From Actinoplanes italicus (GTDB lineage: Bacteria > Actinomycetota > Actinomycetes > Mycobacteriales > Micromonosporaceae), in contig NZ_PVMZ01000014.1 in the NCBI RefSeq assembly GCF_003001815.1, positions 1 to 64,000 on the forward strand: a stretch of DNA of 64,000 nucleotides, given 5' to 3'. Position numbers and translations under genes: made by a program. The notes under the pieces were generated by a model. The model had not been told where the DNA came from. It saw nothing but the letters and a program-made list of their open reading frames with translations, and did not search any database. Numbering within the stretch: position 1 is the stretch's first letter; every line of letters starts with the position of its first letter. This document shows positions 8,065 through 15,571 of the stretch, piece after piece.

Positions 8065-9012
8065 CTAGGAGTGGAGAGGGCGGGACGGGTCGGGGTCGGG
8101 GGTGACGCGTACGTGCGTACGGTCGAGGTCTGAGGGGGTCGGCATCCGGCTGCCCGGAAGCGAGACGGCCGCCGCGCCCCACGCCAGGCCTTCGGTGAGG
8201 GCAGAGGCACCGCGCGCCCCGGCCGCGAGGAAGCCGGCGAGCAGCGCGTCGCCGGCGCCGACCGTGCTGCGCGGGACGCTGACCGGGGAGACGCCGGCGA
8301 GCACGCCGTCCGCGTCGACCAGGACCGCGCCGTCCGCACCGAGGCTGGCCAGGACCGTGCCGGCGCCGGCCGCCCGCAGCCGGTGGCAGGCCGCGACCAC
8401 GTCGCCGAACGTGGCCGGTTCCGCGCCGACCGCCTCGGCGAGTTCCTCACGGTTGGGTTTGACCAGGGCGGCACCGGCCGAGACGCCGGCCAGCAGTGCC
8501 GGACCGCTGCTGTCCACCGCGAGCCGGGTGCCCGCGGCGACCAGGCGTTCGCAGAGTTCGGTGAAGGCCGCGATGCTCGGGCCGGGCGGCAGGCTGCCGC
8601 AGATGACCACCCAGTCGGCGGTGGCCGCGGCATCCAGGACCGCCTTGCTGACCTGGGCGAACTCGGCGTCGGAGAGAACCGGGCCGACCTCGTTGATCTT
8701 CGTTACGGTGCCGTCCGGTTCGGCCAGGGTGATGTTGGAACGGGTCCGGCCCGCGATCGGCACGGAGAGCAGGTCGACGCCCTCGGCCTCGAGCAGGTCG
8801 ACGAGCTGTTCGCCCTCCGCGCCGCCGGTCGGGACCACGGCCGTGGAGCGGATCCCGTTGGCGAGCAGCGCGCGGGAGACGTTGACGCCCTTGCCGCCCG
8901 GGTCGATGTGGGAGTCGGCGGCACGCAGCACCTCGCCGCGGACCAGCGCGTCGACTTCGAGGGCCCGGTCCACGCTGGGGTTGAGGGTGACCGTCAGGAT
9001 CACGCCGCTCAT
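8065..9012 (-). CDS. PfkB-family sugar-phosphate kinase (1-phosphofructokinase-like)
   Basis: 315 aa, ribokinase/PfkB fold. Visible motifs are TLNPSVDRALEVD at the N-terminus, the GGKGVNVSRAL phosphate-binding segment and the catalytic VGAGDALLAGF near residue 250. The pattern fits 1-phosphofructokinase and the related tagatose-6-phosphate kinases. In this operon it would phosphorylate the ketose phosphate released by the dehydrogenase. The start ATG at 9012 has a GGGGGAGAGG run upstream. It sits 64 bases after the DeoR gene and 78 bases before EIIC. Confidence 0.85.
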   Translation of the reverse strand: MSGVILTVTLNPSVDRALEVDALVRGEVLRAADSHIDPGGKGVNVSRALLANGIRSTAVVPTGGAEGEQLVDLLEAEGVDLLSVPIAGRTRSNITLAEPDGTVTKINEVGPVLSDAEFAQVSKAVLDAAATADWVVICGSLPPGPSIAAFTELCERLVAAGTRLAVDSSGPALLAGVSAGAALVKPNREELAEAVGAEPATFGDVVAACHRLRAAGAGTVLASLGADGAVLVDADGVLAGVSPVSVPRSTVGAGDALLAGFLAAGARGASALTEGLAWGAAAVSLPGSRMPTPSDLDRTHVRVTPDPDPSRPLHS

Positions 9013-9076
9013 GCCCTCTCCCCCTCTCGGGAGTCGAGAGCGCAGCTGGGTGAAGGCAGGAACTCGCTCCGGTCGC

Positions 9077-9838
9077 TCATGCCTTCACCACCCGGACCCC
9101 GGTCGCCTCGACCTCGGCGGAGAGGTCGTGGTCGAGACCGTTGTCGGTGATCAGCAGATCGAGCTCGGTGAGGGCGCCGAACTTGGCCAGGTAATCGTTG
9201 CCGATCTTGGTGTGATCGGCGAGCAGCACCACCCGGCGGGCCGCGGCGATCATCGCCCGCTTGACCGCCGCCTCGGCCGGGTCGGGGGTCGTCATTCCAC
9301 GTTCGACGCTGCATCCGTTGGTGCCCATGAACGCGACGTCGACGTACATGTCGGCGAGCGGCCGCAGAGCCCAGTCGTCCACGGTGGCCAGCGTCTTGCC
9401 GCGGACCCGGCCACCGAGCAGCAGCACGGACAGGTTGGGCTTGACCCCGAGCGCGGCGGCGATCACCGGCGAGTTCACCACCACGGTGAGCTCACGGTCG
9501 GCGGGCAGCAGCTGGGCGAGCCGGGCCGTGGTGGTCCCGGCGTCCAGGATGATCGCCCCGTCCTCGGGCACCTCGGCGAGCGCCGCCTTGGCGATCCGCT
9601 CCTTCTCGCTTATGAGCACCGCGTCGCGGGTCGCCAGCGCCGGCTCGAAGCCGAGCCGCTCGACCGGGATCGCGCCGCCGTGCACCCGGCGGAGAACGCC
9701 GGAGCGCTCCAGCACCGTCAGGTCGCGTCGGATCGTCTCGGCCGTCACCCCGAAGGTCTCGGCCAGCGCCACGACGTCGACCCGGCCCTCGGCACGTGCC
9801 CGCCGCACTATCTCCTGCTGGCGTTCCTCCGCGTACAT
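9077..9838 (-). CDS. DeoR-family transcriptional regulator of the PTS operon
   Basis: 253 aa. The N-terminal winged helix-turn-helix (RQQEIVRRARAEGRVDVVALAETFGVTAETIRRDL) and the sugar-phosphate-sensing C-terminal domain (DAGTTTARLAQLL, LLADHTKIG) are typical of FruR/GlpR-type DeoR regulators. It is the first gene of the minus-strand operon and most likely represses it until a phosphorylated intermediate binds. AAGG lies about six bases before the ATG. Confidence 0.9.
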   Translation of the reverse strand: MYAEERQQEIVRRARAEGRVDVVALAETFGVTAETIRRDLTVLERSGVLRRVHGGAIPVERLGFEPALATRDAVLISEKERIAKAALAEVPEDGAIILDAGTTTARLAQLLPADRELTVVVNSPVIAAALGVKPNLSVLLLGGRVRGKTLATVDDWALRPLADMYVDVAFMGTNGCSVERGMTTPDPAEAAVKRAMIAAARRVVLLADHTKIGNDYLAKFGALTELDLLITDNGLDHDLSAEVEATGVRVVKA

Positions 9839-9856
9839 CCTTGCTCACCCGCCTGG

Positions 9857-9880
9857 TTCGTTTTGGCTTTGTCTTTGTTT
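9857..9880 (-). promoter_or_regulatory. Candidate DeoR operator (CAAAR direct repeats)
   Basis: On the minus strand, 20 to 40 bases before the DeoR start, the sequence holds ACAAAGACAAAGCCAAAACG: three CAAAR units in direct repeat. DeoR-family proteins often bind short direct repeats. The AT-rich composition stands out from the surroundings. No functional evidence. Confidence 0.35.
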
Positions 9881-9997
9881 ACGCCCGCTTCTGCCCGAGC
9901 GCAATATGTCGAAGAGATTTCGGTCTCTTAAATCCGCAGGACTTATATGGGCAAATCGGTCTCAATAGTGAGAGTCCGGTTGTGTTGGTTTCGGAAA

Positions 9998-10717
9998 TCA
10001 GGCCAGGTGACGCTCGACGGTCAGGACCCGATCGGGGGTGCCGTGCAGCACGAGCAGACCGCCCTCGGGGATCGTCGTGTCCACCGGAACCGGCGAGAGC
10101 CGGCGGGACAGTTCTTGAATGGCGGACGGCCCCGCGCAGAGCACAGCCGGGCGGCCGGCCGCGAACGATTCCTCGGCGATCCGCAGCGCGCCCTCCGGAT
10201 CGGCGCACGAACAGGGGTCGCCGGCGCCGTACGCGGAAAGGAACGAGCGGGCCGGACACGACGTGTCCCGCATCAGGAGAACGCTGCTCGTGCTGACCCG
10301 GGCCCGGGTCTGCAGTTCGCGGAGAATCCGCACGTCGTCCGGGCGGCTCAACGCGTCGGCGGCCCGCTCCGGAGCCAGCCAGAGCAGATCGCCGACATCA
10401 CCGGAGGGGGAGAAGGCGCAGGTCGCGGCCGGTTCGACCTCGGCCGCGAAATAGTCGACGTGTTCCGGCCAGCCCAGTTTCACGTAATCGGTGCAGCCCA
10501 GCCACGGCCCGAGCCGCACCGACAGCCCGGCCCGTTCGGAGACCGCCCGGACCGCGGCCGCCGCGATGTGCTCGCCGGGCGCCGTACGTCCTTTCGGGAA
10601 ACACCACTCGCCGTGCCGCATGTGCAGAACGGCGACTTCCCGCGCGTTTCCCGCGCCACGCCACAGAACAGCCCCGGCGGCCGTGACGGGCGCGGAAAAC
10701 GACGGACCGGAAATCAC
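9998..10717 (-). CDS. NUDIX/histidine-phosphatase two-domain protein (MutT1-like, eroded motifs)
   Basis: 239 aa. The N-terminal half is a NUDIX domain: GEWCFPKGRTAPGEH begins the NUDIX box, but the helix reads RAVSERAG where REUXEEXG is expected, so two of the three metal-binding glutamates are changed. The C-terminal half resembles the histidine-phosphatase domain of mycobacterial MutT1 but has LMRDTSCPARS instead of an RHG motif. Both active sites may be weakened, or the protein may do something other than clear oxidised nucleotides. The GTG at 10717 is supported by TAACGT six bases upstream. Confidence 0.65.
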   Translation of the reverse strand: MISGPSFSAPVTAAGAVLWRGAGNAREVAVLHMRHGEWCFPKGRTAPGEHIAAAAVRAVSERAGLSVRLGPWLGCTDYVKLGWPEHVDYFAAEVEPAATCAFSPSGDVGDLLWLAPERAADALSRPDDVRILRELQTRARVSTSSVLLMRDTSCPARSFLSAYGAGDPCSCADPEGALRIAEESFAAGRPAVLCAGPSAIQELSRRLSPVPVDTTIPEGGLLVLHGTPDRVLTVERHLA

Positions 10718-10723
10718 CGCATA

Positions 10724-10729
10724 ACGTTA
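10724..10729 (-). promoter_or_regulatory. -10 box of a leaderless gene
   Basis: TAACGT on the minus strand, six bases before the GTG at 10717. Confidence 0.5.
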
Positions 10730-10775
10730 GGCCCTGTCCGACGTGATCGGATTTCCCCATTAGTGGGACCGGGGG

Positions 10776-11342
10776 TCACTTCATCCCGGCGAGCAACCCC
10801 AGGTTCTCGGCGAGCGCGCCGTCCTGACCGAGGGACCGGAAGCCGGACTCCACGTCGGCACGGGCCAGCACGCCACGGCGCACCGCGTAGTAGCGGACCA
10901 GCGACCACAGGAACACATCCAGATGATCGAAACGGGTACCGCCCTCGAGAACCTCCTCCTCGTGGAACCAGACGGCGACCTGTCCGTTCGCAAGCACCGT
11001 CCACAGATTGCCACCACCGTCGGCGGCGATCGTGAAGACGTCGTCGCCGGTCAGCTCGGTCTCGTAGTCGGATTCCAGGACCCGGCAGCCGTTCGCGGCG
11101 AAGTCGAAGCCGTACGACCAGTCGGCGATGTCGAACGCCGCGGGGATCCGGCCGGCACGCACCCGCCGATCGAAACCGGCCAGGGCGGCGGCCCCGGCCG
11201 GTGGCAGACGGTCCAGCAGGTGGTCGATCGAACGCGTCGTGTCCGGAACCTCGGCCGGCTCCGCGGAGGGGAACCAGCGGGCGATGTCAGCGTCGAGATC
11301 GCGCTCGACGTACCCGATCAGATCATCTGGGGTGAGAGTCAC
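10776..11342 (-). CDS. Hypothetical protein, weakly SMI1/KNR4-like
   Basis: 188 aa, no signal peptide or membrane segment. The middle reads DVFTIAADGGGNLWTVL, then VAVWFHEEE and FLWSLVRYYAV, a layout reminiscent of the SMI1/KNR4 (SUKH) fold, in which an acidic 'GDGGGN' turn precedes a W-x-H-E strand. SUKH proteins are often immunity proteins, but no toxin neighbours it, so the resemblance is only a hint. The GTG start is supported by TAGGAT seven bases upstream. Confidence 0.55.
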   Translation of the reverse strand: MTLTPDDLIGYVERDLDADIARWFPSAEPAEVPDTTRSIDHLLDRLPPAGAAALAGFDRRVRAGRIPAAFDIADWSYGFDFAANGCRVLESDYETELTGDDVFTIAADGGGNLWTVLANGQVAVWFHEEEVLEGGTRFDHLDVFLWSLVRYYAVRRGVLARADVESGFRSLGQDGALAENLGLLAGMK

Positions 11343-11349
11343 CCGCCGG

Positions 11350-11355
11350 ATCCTA
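11350..11355 (-). promoter_or_regulatory. -10 box of a leaderless gene (N7)
   Basis: TAGGAT on the minus strand, seven bases before the GTG at 11342. It lies at the end of the adenylate-kinase-like gene. Confidence 0.45.
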
Positions 11356-12000
11356 GCCGCGGAAGGCGGGCAGGCCGAGGGTCTTGCGGATGGCCTGCTG
11401 CACGTCCTCGACCGGGGGCCGGCCGTCCACGTCGTGCACGACCTCCTTGCGCCGGAACAGCTCCAGCACCGGCCGGGTCTTCTCGTGGTAATCGGTGAGC
11501 CGCGCCTCCAGCGCCTCTGGCGTGTCGTCGGCCCGGGTGATCAGCTCGTGACCGCAGATGTCACAGCGGCCCTCCTGCTCGGGACGGTCGGCGATCAGGT
11601 TGTAGTCCATGCCGCAGTTCGGGCAGAGCCGTCGGCTGAGCACCCGCCGGCGCACCTCGTCGTCAGGCAGCTCGAGGTGGATGACGGCGTCGATGTCGTA
11701 GCTCTCCATGAAGAACTCGGCCTGCCGCCCGTTGCGCGGGAACCCGTCGATGATGAAGCCGTAGTTCCAGTCGTGGATGCCCATCCGGCGGCGCACCACC
11801 TCCTCGACCAGCTCGTCACCGACCAGGTCGCCGGCCGCCATGATGCGTTTGACCTGGGCGCCGATCTTGGTGTGCTGGCGCACGTGCCAGCGGAAGATGT
11901 CGCCGACGCTGATGTGTACCAGGTCGAGGTCCTCGCGCAGCATCTTGGCCTGGGTGCCCTTGCCGCTGCCCTGCACGCCCATGATCACGTACTTGCGCAT
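11353..12000 (-). CDS. Adenylate-kinase-like nucleoside monophosphate kinase
   Basis: 215 aa. The P-loop GVQGSGKGTQAKML (about residues 8-21), the NMP-binding DIFRWHV/DGFPRNGRQAE region and a LID with a four-cysteine zinc site (CPNCGMDY...CDICG, roughly residues 127-154) are all present. The fold is that of adenylate kinase, which balances AMP, ADP and ATP. Actinobacteria normally carry adk next to secY; this isolated gene is probably a paralogue, possibly with another nucleotide preference. The ATG at 12000 has GGAGG seven bases upstream and is preferred to the upstream in-frame start at 12015. Confidence 0.8.
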   Translation of the reverse strand: MRKYVIMGVQGSGKGTQAKMLREDLDLVHISVGDIFRWHVRQHTKIGAQVKRIMAAGDLVGDELVEEVVRRRMGIHDWNYGFIIDGFPRNGRQAEFFMESYDIDAVIHLELPDDEVRRRVLSRRLCPNCGMDYNLIADRPEQEGRCDICGHELITRADDTPEALEARLTDYHEKTRPVLELFRRKEVVHDVDGRPPVEDVQQAIRKTLGLPAFRG

Positions 12001-12011
12001 GTTCGCCTCCG

Positions 12012-12581
12012 TCAATCGCTCGCGCCGAGGCGCAGGGGGCCGGGCACGCGCCCGGACAACGTGGTCGGATCGATGCTCCAGGCGCCGGCCACCCGGAACA
12101 CATCCCGCTCGGCGACCAGCACGGATGTCTCCTCGTCGAGCTCCCCGGGCAGCCCGGCGTCCCGCTCGGCGGCGTCCGGCTCACCGAACCAGGACGTCAC
12201 CTCACCGGTCTGACCCACATACCCGAACGCGCGCAGCAGCTCACCGGAGCCGGCCCGCAGCCATCGGTGCTGCTCGGTGACCCGGTGGGTGGCGAAGAAC
12301 TGCACCTCGGCGTCGAGCTCCGCGGAGAGCGCCACCACGTCCGGGCCGGGCGTCAGCAGGGCGCGGCCGACCGCCAGGACCCAGGAGATCCCGCGGGCTC
12401 CGGGCAGCGGTGGGGTGACCGCGATCCGGTCGTCGGTGAGATGGGCCAGGTCCAGCCCGTCCCGCCACGGCACGGTCCCCAGGTCGCGAAGGCCGAGCGC
12501 CTTGAGCACCGCACCGGGGTCGGCCGAGGCGACCGCCAGCCACGCCTGCTTGCCACCGAAACCGGTCATGACGTCATTCAT
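12012..12581 (-). CDS. Hypothetical protein
   Basis: 189 aa with no recognised domain, signal peptide or membrane segment. It contains ISWVLAVGRALL, VQFFATHRVTEQHRW and RAFGYVGQTGEVTSWFGEPD. Its stop lies 11 bases before the adenylate-kinase-like start, so the two are probably cotranscribed. The ATG at 12581 has TAGCGT exactly six bases upstream; an internal ATG at 12569 is an alternative. Confidence 0.6.
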   Translation of the reverse strand: MNDVMTGFGGKQAWLAVASADPGAVLKALGLRDLGTVPWRDGLDLAHLTDDRIAVTPPLPGARGISWVLAVGRALLTPGPDVVALSAELDAEVQFFATHRVTEQHRWLRAGSGELLRAFGYVGQTGEVTSWFGEPDAAERDAGLPGELDEETSVLVAERDVFRVAGAWSIDPTTLSGRVPGPLRLGASD

Positions 12582-12587
12582 GACCCA

Positions 12588-12593
12588 ACGCTA
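12588..12593 (-). promoter_or_regulatory. -10 box of a leaderless gene
   Basis: TAGCGT on the minus strand, six bases before the ATG at 12581. Confidence 0.5.
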
Positions 12594-12600
12594 TCCGGCG

Positions 12601-13155
12601 TCACGGCCAGCCGTAGTTGCGGCGCAGGATCGCCGCGATCCGGTCGAACCGCGGGCGGTCGAGAATCGCGCCCTCACGCCGGATGCCGTCCTCGTCGACC
12701 TCGATCACCCGGTCCAGGCGCACCCAGCTCGGGCGCGCGTCCCGGTCCCATTCGCCGGGGCCGAGCGCCAGCCAGTGCCGCTGGCCGTCGCGGTCGCTCT
12801 GGCTGGAGAGCATCAGGCCGAGCAGCGTCCGGGCGTCCCGCCCCACCACCACGACCGGCCGGTCCTTGCCCTGCGTCGGGTCGTCCTCGTAGGGCACCCA
12901 GGTCCAGACGATCTCACCCGGGTCGGCGTCACCGTCCAGGTTGGGCGCGTAGGCGAGCTGCCGCCCTTGCCGGGGCACGGCGCTCTTGACCGCCGCTTTC
13001 CTCGGCGGCGCGGCCTTCACCGGGGGCGCGGTGGGCTTGGGCGCTGCCGGCTTGGCAACTTCCTTCTTCGGTACGGACGGCGCACTCGGTTTCGGTGCCG
13101 GCGCGGTGGGCGTCCCGAAGATCCGGCGGAGGAAGGCTTTCAGCATCTCAAGCAC
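12601..13155 (-). CDS. PemK/MazF-like domain protein with Pro/Ala/Lys-rich N-terminus
   Basis: 184 aa. Residues 1-14 form a short amphipathic segment, about 15-65 are a Pro/Ala/Lys-rich linker, and the C-terminal part reads GEIVWTWVPYEDDPTQGKDRPVVVVGRD, the opening strands of the PemK/MazF fold (P-x-x-G-x-R-P-V-V-V). PemK-type toxins are mRNA interferases, but no small antitoxin gene precedes this one and the long linker is atypical, so it may be a domesticated relative. The GTG at 13155 is supported by TAAGGT six bases upstream. Confidence 0.6.
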   Translation of the reverse strand: MLEMLKAFLRRIFGTPTAPAPKPSAPSVPKKEVAKPAAPKPTAPPVKAAPPRKAAVKSAVPRQGRQLAYAPNLDGDADPGEIVWTWVPYEDDPTQGKDRPVVVVGRDARTLLGLMLSSQSDRDGQRHWLALGPGEWDRDARPSWVRLDRVIEVDEDGIRREGAILDRPRFDRIAAILRRNYGWP

Positions 13156-13161
13156 CGGGTC

Positions 13162-13167
13162 ACCTTA
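13162..13167 (-). promoter_or_regulatory. -10 box of a leaderless gene
   Basis: TAAGGT on the minus strand, six bases before the GTG at 13155. Confidence 0.5.
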
Positions 13168-13187
13168 CGGGTCGGGCCCACCGGCTC

Positions 13188-13391
13188 CTAGAGATCGAAC
13201 TCGCCGTCCCGCACACCGGCCAGGAAGGCGTTCCACTCGGCGTGGCCGAAGATCAGCGCGGCGCCGCCCGGGTCCTTGGTGTCACGGATCGCGACGATGC
13301 CGGGAAGGTTACGGGCCACCTCGACGCAGTCGCCCCCGTTGCCGCCGCTGCGAGTGCTCTTGTGCCAGACGGCACCCGTCAGGTCAGCCAT
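13188..13391 (-). CDS. DUF397 protein
   Basis: 67 aa. The sequence WHKSTRSGGNGGDCVEVA, VAIRDTKDPGGAALIF and WNAFLAGVRDGEFDL is the typical DUF397 layout. In actinomycetes DUF397 genes usually follow a DUF5753 XRE regulator and are thought to act with it (compare BldB/WhiJ-like systems). Its ATG overlaps the end of the XRE gene by eight bases, so it is coupled to it. Precise function is unknown. Confidence 0.85.
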   Translation of the reverse strand: MADLTGAVWHKSTRSGGNGGDCVEVARNLPGIVAIRDTKDPGGAALIFGHAEWNAFLAGVRDGEFDL

Positions 13392-14256
13392 CGCTCTCCT
13401 CGATGATCGTGCGGATGAGATCGTCGGAATCGGACCGGCCGAGTGCGATCGCCTCGAGTTCACCCCAGATCGACTCGTACGTCTCCACCTCCGCGAGCTT
13501 ATCCAGGTACAGCGCGCCGGTGAGGTTCTCGCAGTAGATGGTGGCCGGTTCGGGTGACGCGGTGCCGACGGCCGGGAACTCGAGGATGGTGAACTGCCCG
13601 GAGCTGGCGGCCCGGTGCGGACCGGCGGCGAACGGGATGACGCGCACCCCGACGTTGTGCCGGGTCGACACGTTGACCAGGTAGGCCAGCTGTTTCTGCA
13701 TGCCGAGCGTGTCCGGGATGGCCCGGCGCAACACTCCCTCGTCGACGATCACGTCGAGCCGGGGCGCCTCGGGCAGTCGTCGGCTGAGCAGCGACTGGCG
13801 CTCCAGGCGTACGGCCACCGCGCTGCCGACCGCGTCGTCGTCGCCGTGCCAGGCACGGAACACCGCTTCGGCGTACTCCCTGGTCTGCAGCAGTCCGGGG
13901 ATGACGCTGGGCGCGAAGGACCGCAGGCGGGACGCGGCCTGCTCCATCCCGACGTAGAGCTCGAACCAGGCCGGGACCACATCACCGTAGGCGTGCCACC
14001 AGCCCTTCGCCTTGGACTCGGCGGCCAGCCCGATCAGCACCTCGGTCATGTGACCGGGCGCCTCGTAGACACCGCACATGGCGATCACGTCGTGCTTGCG
14101 GACCGGGACCTCGCCGTTCTCGATCCGGTACATCCGGGCGCGGGAGAACTCCAGCTCGTTGGCCGCGGCCATCAGCGATATGCCGGCCTGCTCGCGCAAC
14201 TGCCGCAGCAGGCGGCCGACCTGCCGCCTCGGCACTGTCGAGCCCGTCTCGTTCAT
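13384..14256 (-). CDS. XRE-family regulator with DUF5753 domain
   Basis: 290 aa. The N-terminal helix-turn-helix (RQVGRLLRQLREQAGISLM, then ANELEFSRARMYRIENG) is followed from about residue 95 by the DUF5753 domain (FAPSVIPGLLQTREYAEAVFRA, then LDVIVDEGVLRRAIP). Such proteins partner DUF397 proteins in actinomycete developmental or stress control. GAGGAA lies four bases before the ATG at 14256; longer in-frame extensions upstream have no family match. It is divergent from the zinc-ribbon gene at 14437. Confidence 0.9.
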   Translation of the reverse strand: MNETGSTVPRRQVGRLLRQLREQAGISLMAAANELEFSRARMYRIENGEVPVRKHDVIAMCGVYEAPGHMTEVLIGLAAESKAKGWWHAYGDVVPAWFELYVGMEQAASRLRSFAPSVIPGLLQTREYAEAVFRAWHGDDDAVGSAVAVRLERQSLLSRRLPEAPRLDVIVDEGVLRRAIPDTLGMQKQLAYLVNVSTRHNVGVRVIPFAAGPHRAASSGQFTILEFPAVGTASPEPATIYCENLTGALYLDKLAEVETYESIWGELEAIALGRSDSDDLIRTIIEESDG

Positions 14257-14436
14257 GTTCCTCGGTCCCCCGGTGTCGCCGACGCTGTCCGGTTGTATCG
14301 AACGAGACGATTCCATTGCCTCGTACGAGACAGCGGGAATCCTTTTCTGGGAATCTCGCCAATCCGGCTTGAGACCGAGCCTAAGGCACGGAAGGCTCCA
14401 CTGTGTAGTCGGCGAATCGCACATGGTGAGGGTGGC

Positions 14437-14676
14437 ATGCTGGTACCGCGGACCGAACACGTCGGTGTGCGACCGCTCTGGGACTGCCGGGTCTGCGGCG
14501 AACCGTGGCCGTGCGCCACTGCCAAGGTCGAGCTCGCCGAGCAGTACCAGAACTTCCCGCACGGACTCTCGGTCTTCCTGGGCTCGTGCATGCTCGAGGC
14601 GATCGACGACCTCGCGGCCGGCCATGGCGGGCCGCCGGCCGACCTCTACGAACGGTTTCTCGGCTGGGCCTCCTGA
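14437..14676 (+). CDS. Small WDCRxCGxPWPC zinc-ribbon-like protein
   Basis: 79 aa. The opening RPLWDCRVCGEPWPCATAK carries three cysteines suited to metal binding, and the rest is helical (LAEQYQNFPHGLSVFLGSCMLEAIDDLA, ending YERFLGWAS). Similar small proteins lie beside XRE/DUF397 pairs in Streptomyces and relatives; function is unknown. GAGGGTGG lies just before the ATG. It is read divergently from the XRE gene, with a 180-base shared regulatory gap. Confidence 0.7.
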   Translation: MLVPRTEHVGVRPLWDCRVCGEPWPCATAKVELAEQYQNFPHGLSVFLGSCMLEAIDDLAAGHGGPPADLYERFLGWAS

Positions 14677-14679
14677 GAG

Positions 14680-15483
14680 TCAGCCCTCCACCCGCTTGCG
14701 CAGCTGCTCGAAGAGCTGCTGATCCTCGACCGCGCTGTACAGCGTGTCACCCGCGCTGCTCAGAATCACGAACGGGCAGGTCCGGTCGGTGCCGGTCAGC
14801 GGGCGCTCGGCGACCTTGCGGCGGGTGGCGACCTCGTAGACGGTCAGCAGGTACCTTCCCTCGACCAGCTTGCGCGTCTCGGCACCGGACCTGCAGTCGC
14901 GGATCGCCCGGCCCGATCCAGTGAGGTCGAGGCAGGCGACGAGCTGCGCCTTCGCCGGCTCCGGCGCCCACATCCGGCGCTGCGTGGCCGATCCGGCGTA
15001 GGCGGCCTGATTCAGGGTGCGGCTCGTCCGGTAGTCGGTGCCCGCGGCCCGCTCGCTGATCAGCACCGGGTGCGGGACGCCGCCGCGGGCCCTCGGGGCG
15101 GACGGGTAGAACCGGTCGTCGCACACCAGGTGCAGGTCGTCCTCGGCGCGTACGCCGTGGTCGGCGGGCCGTGGACCGGCCGCGTCCGCACCGGAGAAAC
15201 TCGGCGCCGGCTTGCGCGGCGGCGCCGAGACCGCCGGGGGCGTCGAGCCGCCGACGCTGACGAAGAGGTAGGCCGCGGTGCCGAAACAGGCCACCACGGC
15301 CACCGCGACGAGGGCGGAGATCACACGACGGCGACGATCCCGCGCCCGCCCGGCATCCGGCCCGGCCGGTGCAGCGGCCGGAGCCGGGTCGAACTGGCCC
15401 AGTTCGAGGCCACCGAGCGCGACCAGCCGGGCACCGAGCCCCGCACCGGACGAGTCTCCCGGTGTCTCCTCCGCATCCCGCAT
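14680..15483 (-). CDS. Single-pass membrane protein, extracytoplasmic C-terminus, unknown function
   Basis: 267 aa. A 50-residue cytoplasmic part ending in Arg-rich RDRRRR precedes one transmembrane helix (VISALVAVAVVACFGTAAYLFV, about residues 54-75). A Pro-rich linker and a roughly 165-residue outer domain with cysteines at LVCDDR, VACLDL, IRDCRS and RTCPF follow, which could form disulfides. No family recognised. GGGGAG lies about eight bases before the ATG. It converges on the zinc-ribbon gene with only three bases between their stops. Confidence 0.6.
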   Translation of the reverse strand: MRDAEETPGDSSGAGLGARLVALGGLELGQFDPAPAAAPAGPDAGRARDRRRRVISALVAVAVVACFGTAAYLFVSVGGSTPPAVSAPPRKPAPSFSGADAAGPRPADHGVRAEDDLHLVCDDRFYPSAPRARGGVPHPVLISERAAGTDYRTSRTLNQAAYAGSATQRRMWAPEPAKAQLVACLDLTGSGRAIRDCRSGAETRKLVEGRYLLTVYEVATRRKVAERPLTGTDRTCPFVILSSAGDTLYSAVEDQQLFEQLRKRVEG

Positions 15484-15571
15484 GATCTGCTCCCCGCCGC
15501 GCTACCAAGGCGACGAACTATATCGATGTGAACCCGAATTCGCACCGATGTCACACGACTCCGCCGGGTGA

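Noticed and set aside
9839-9997. A clear -35/-10 pair for the DeoR operon
   Set aside because: Several AT-rich hexamers (TATAAG, TAAGAG) are present, but no pair with good spacing stands out, so no promoter was called.
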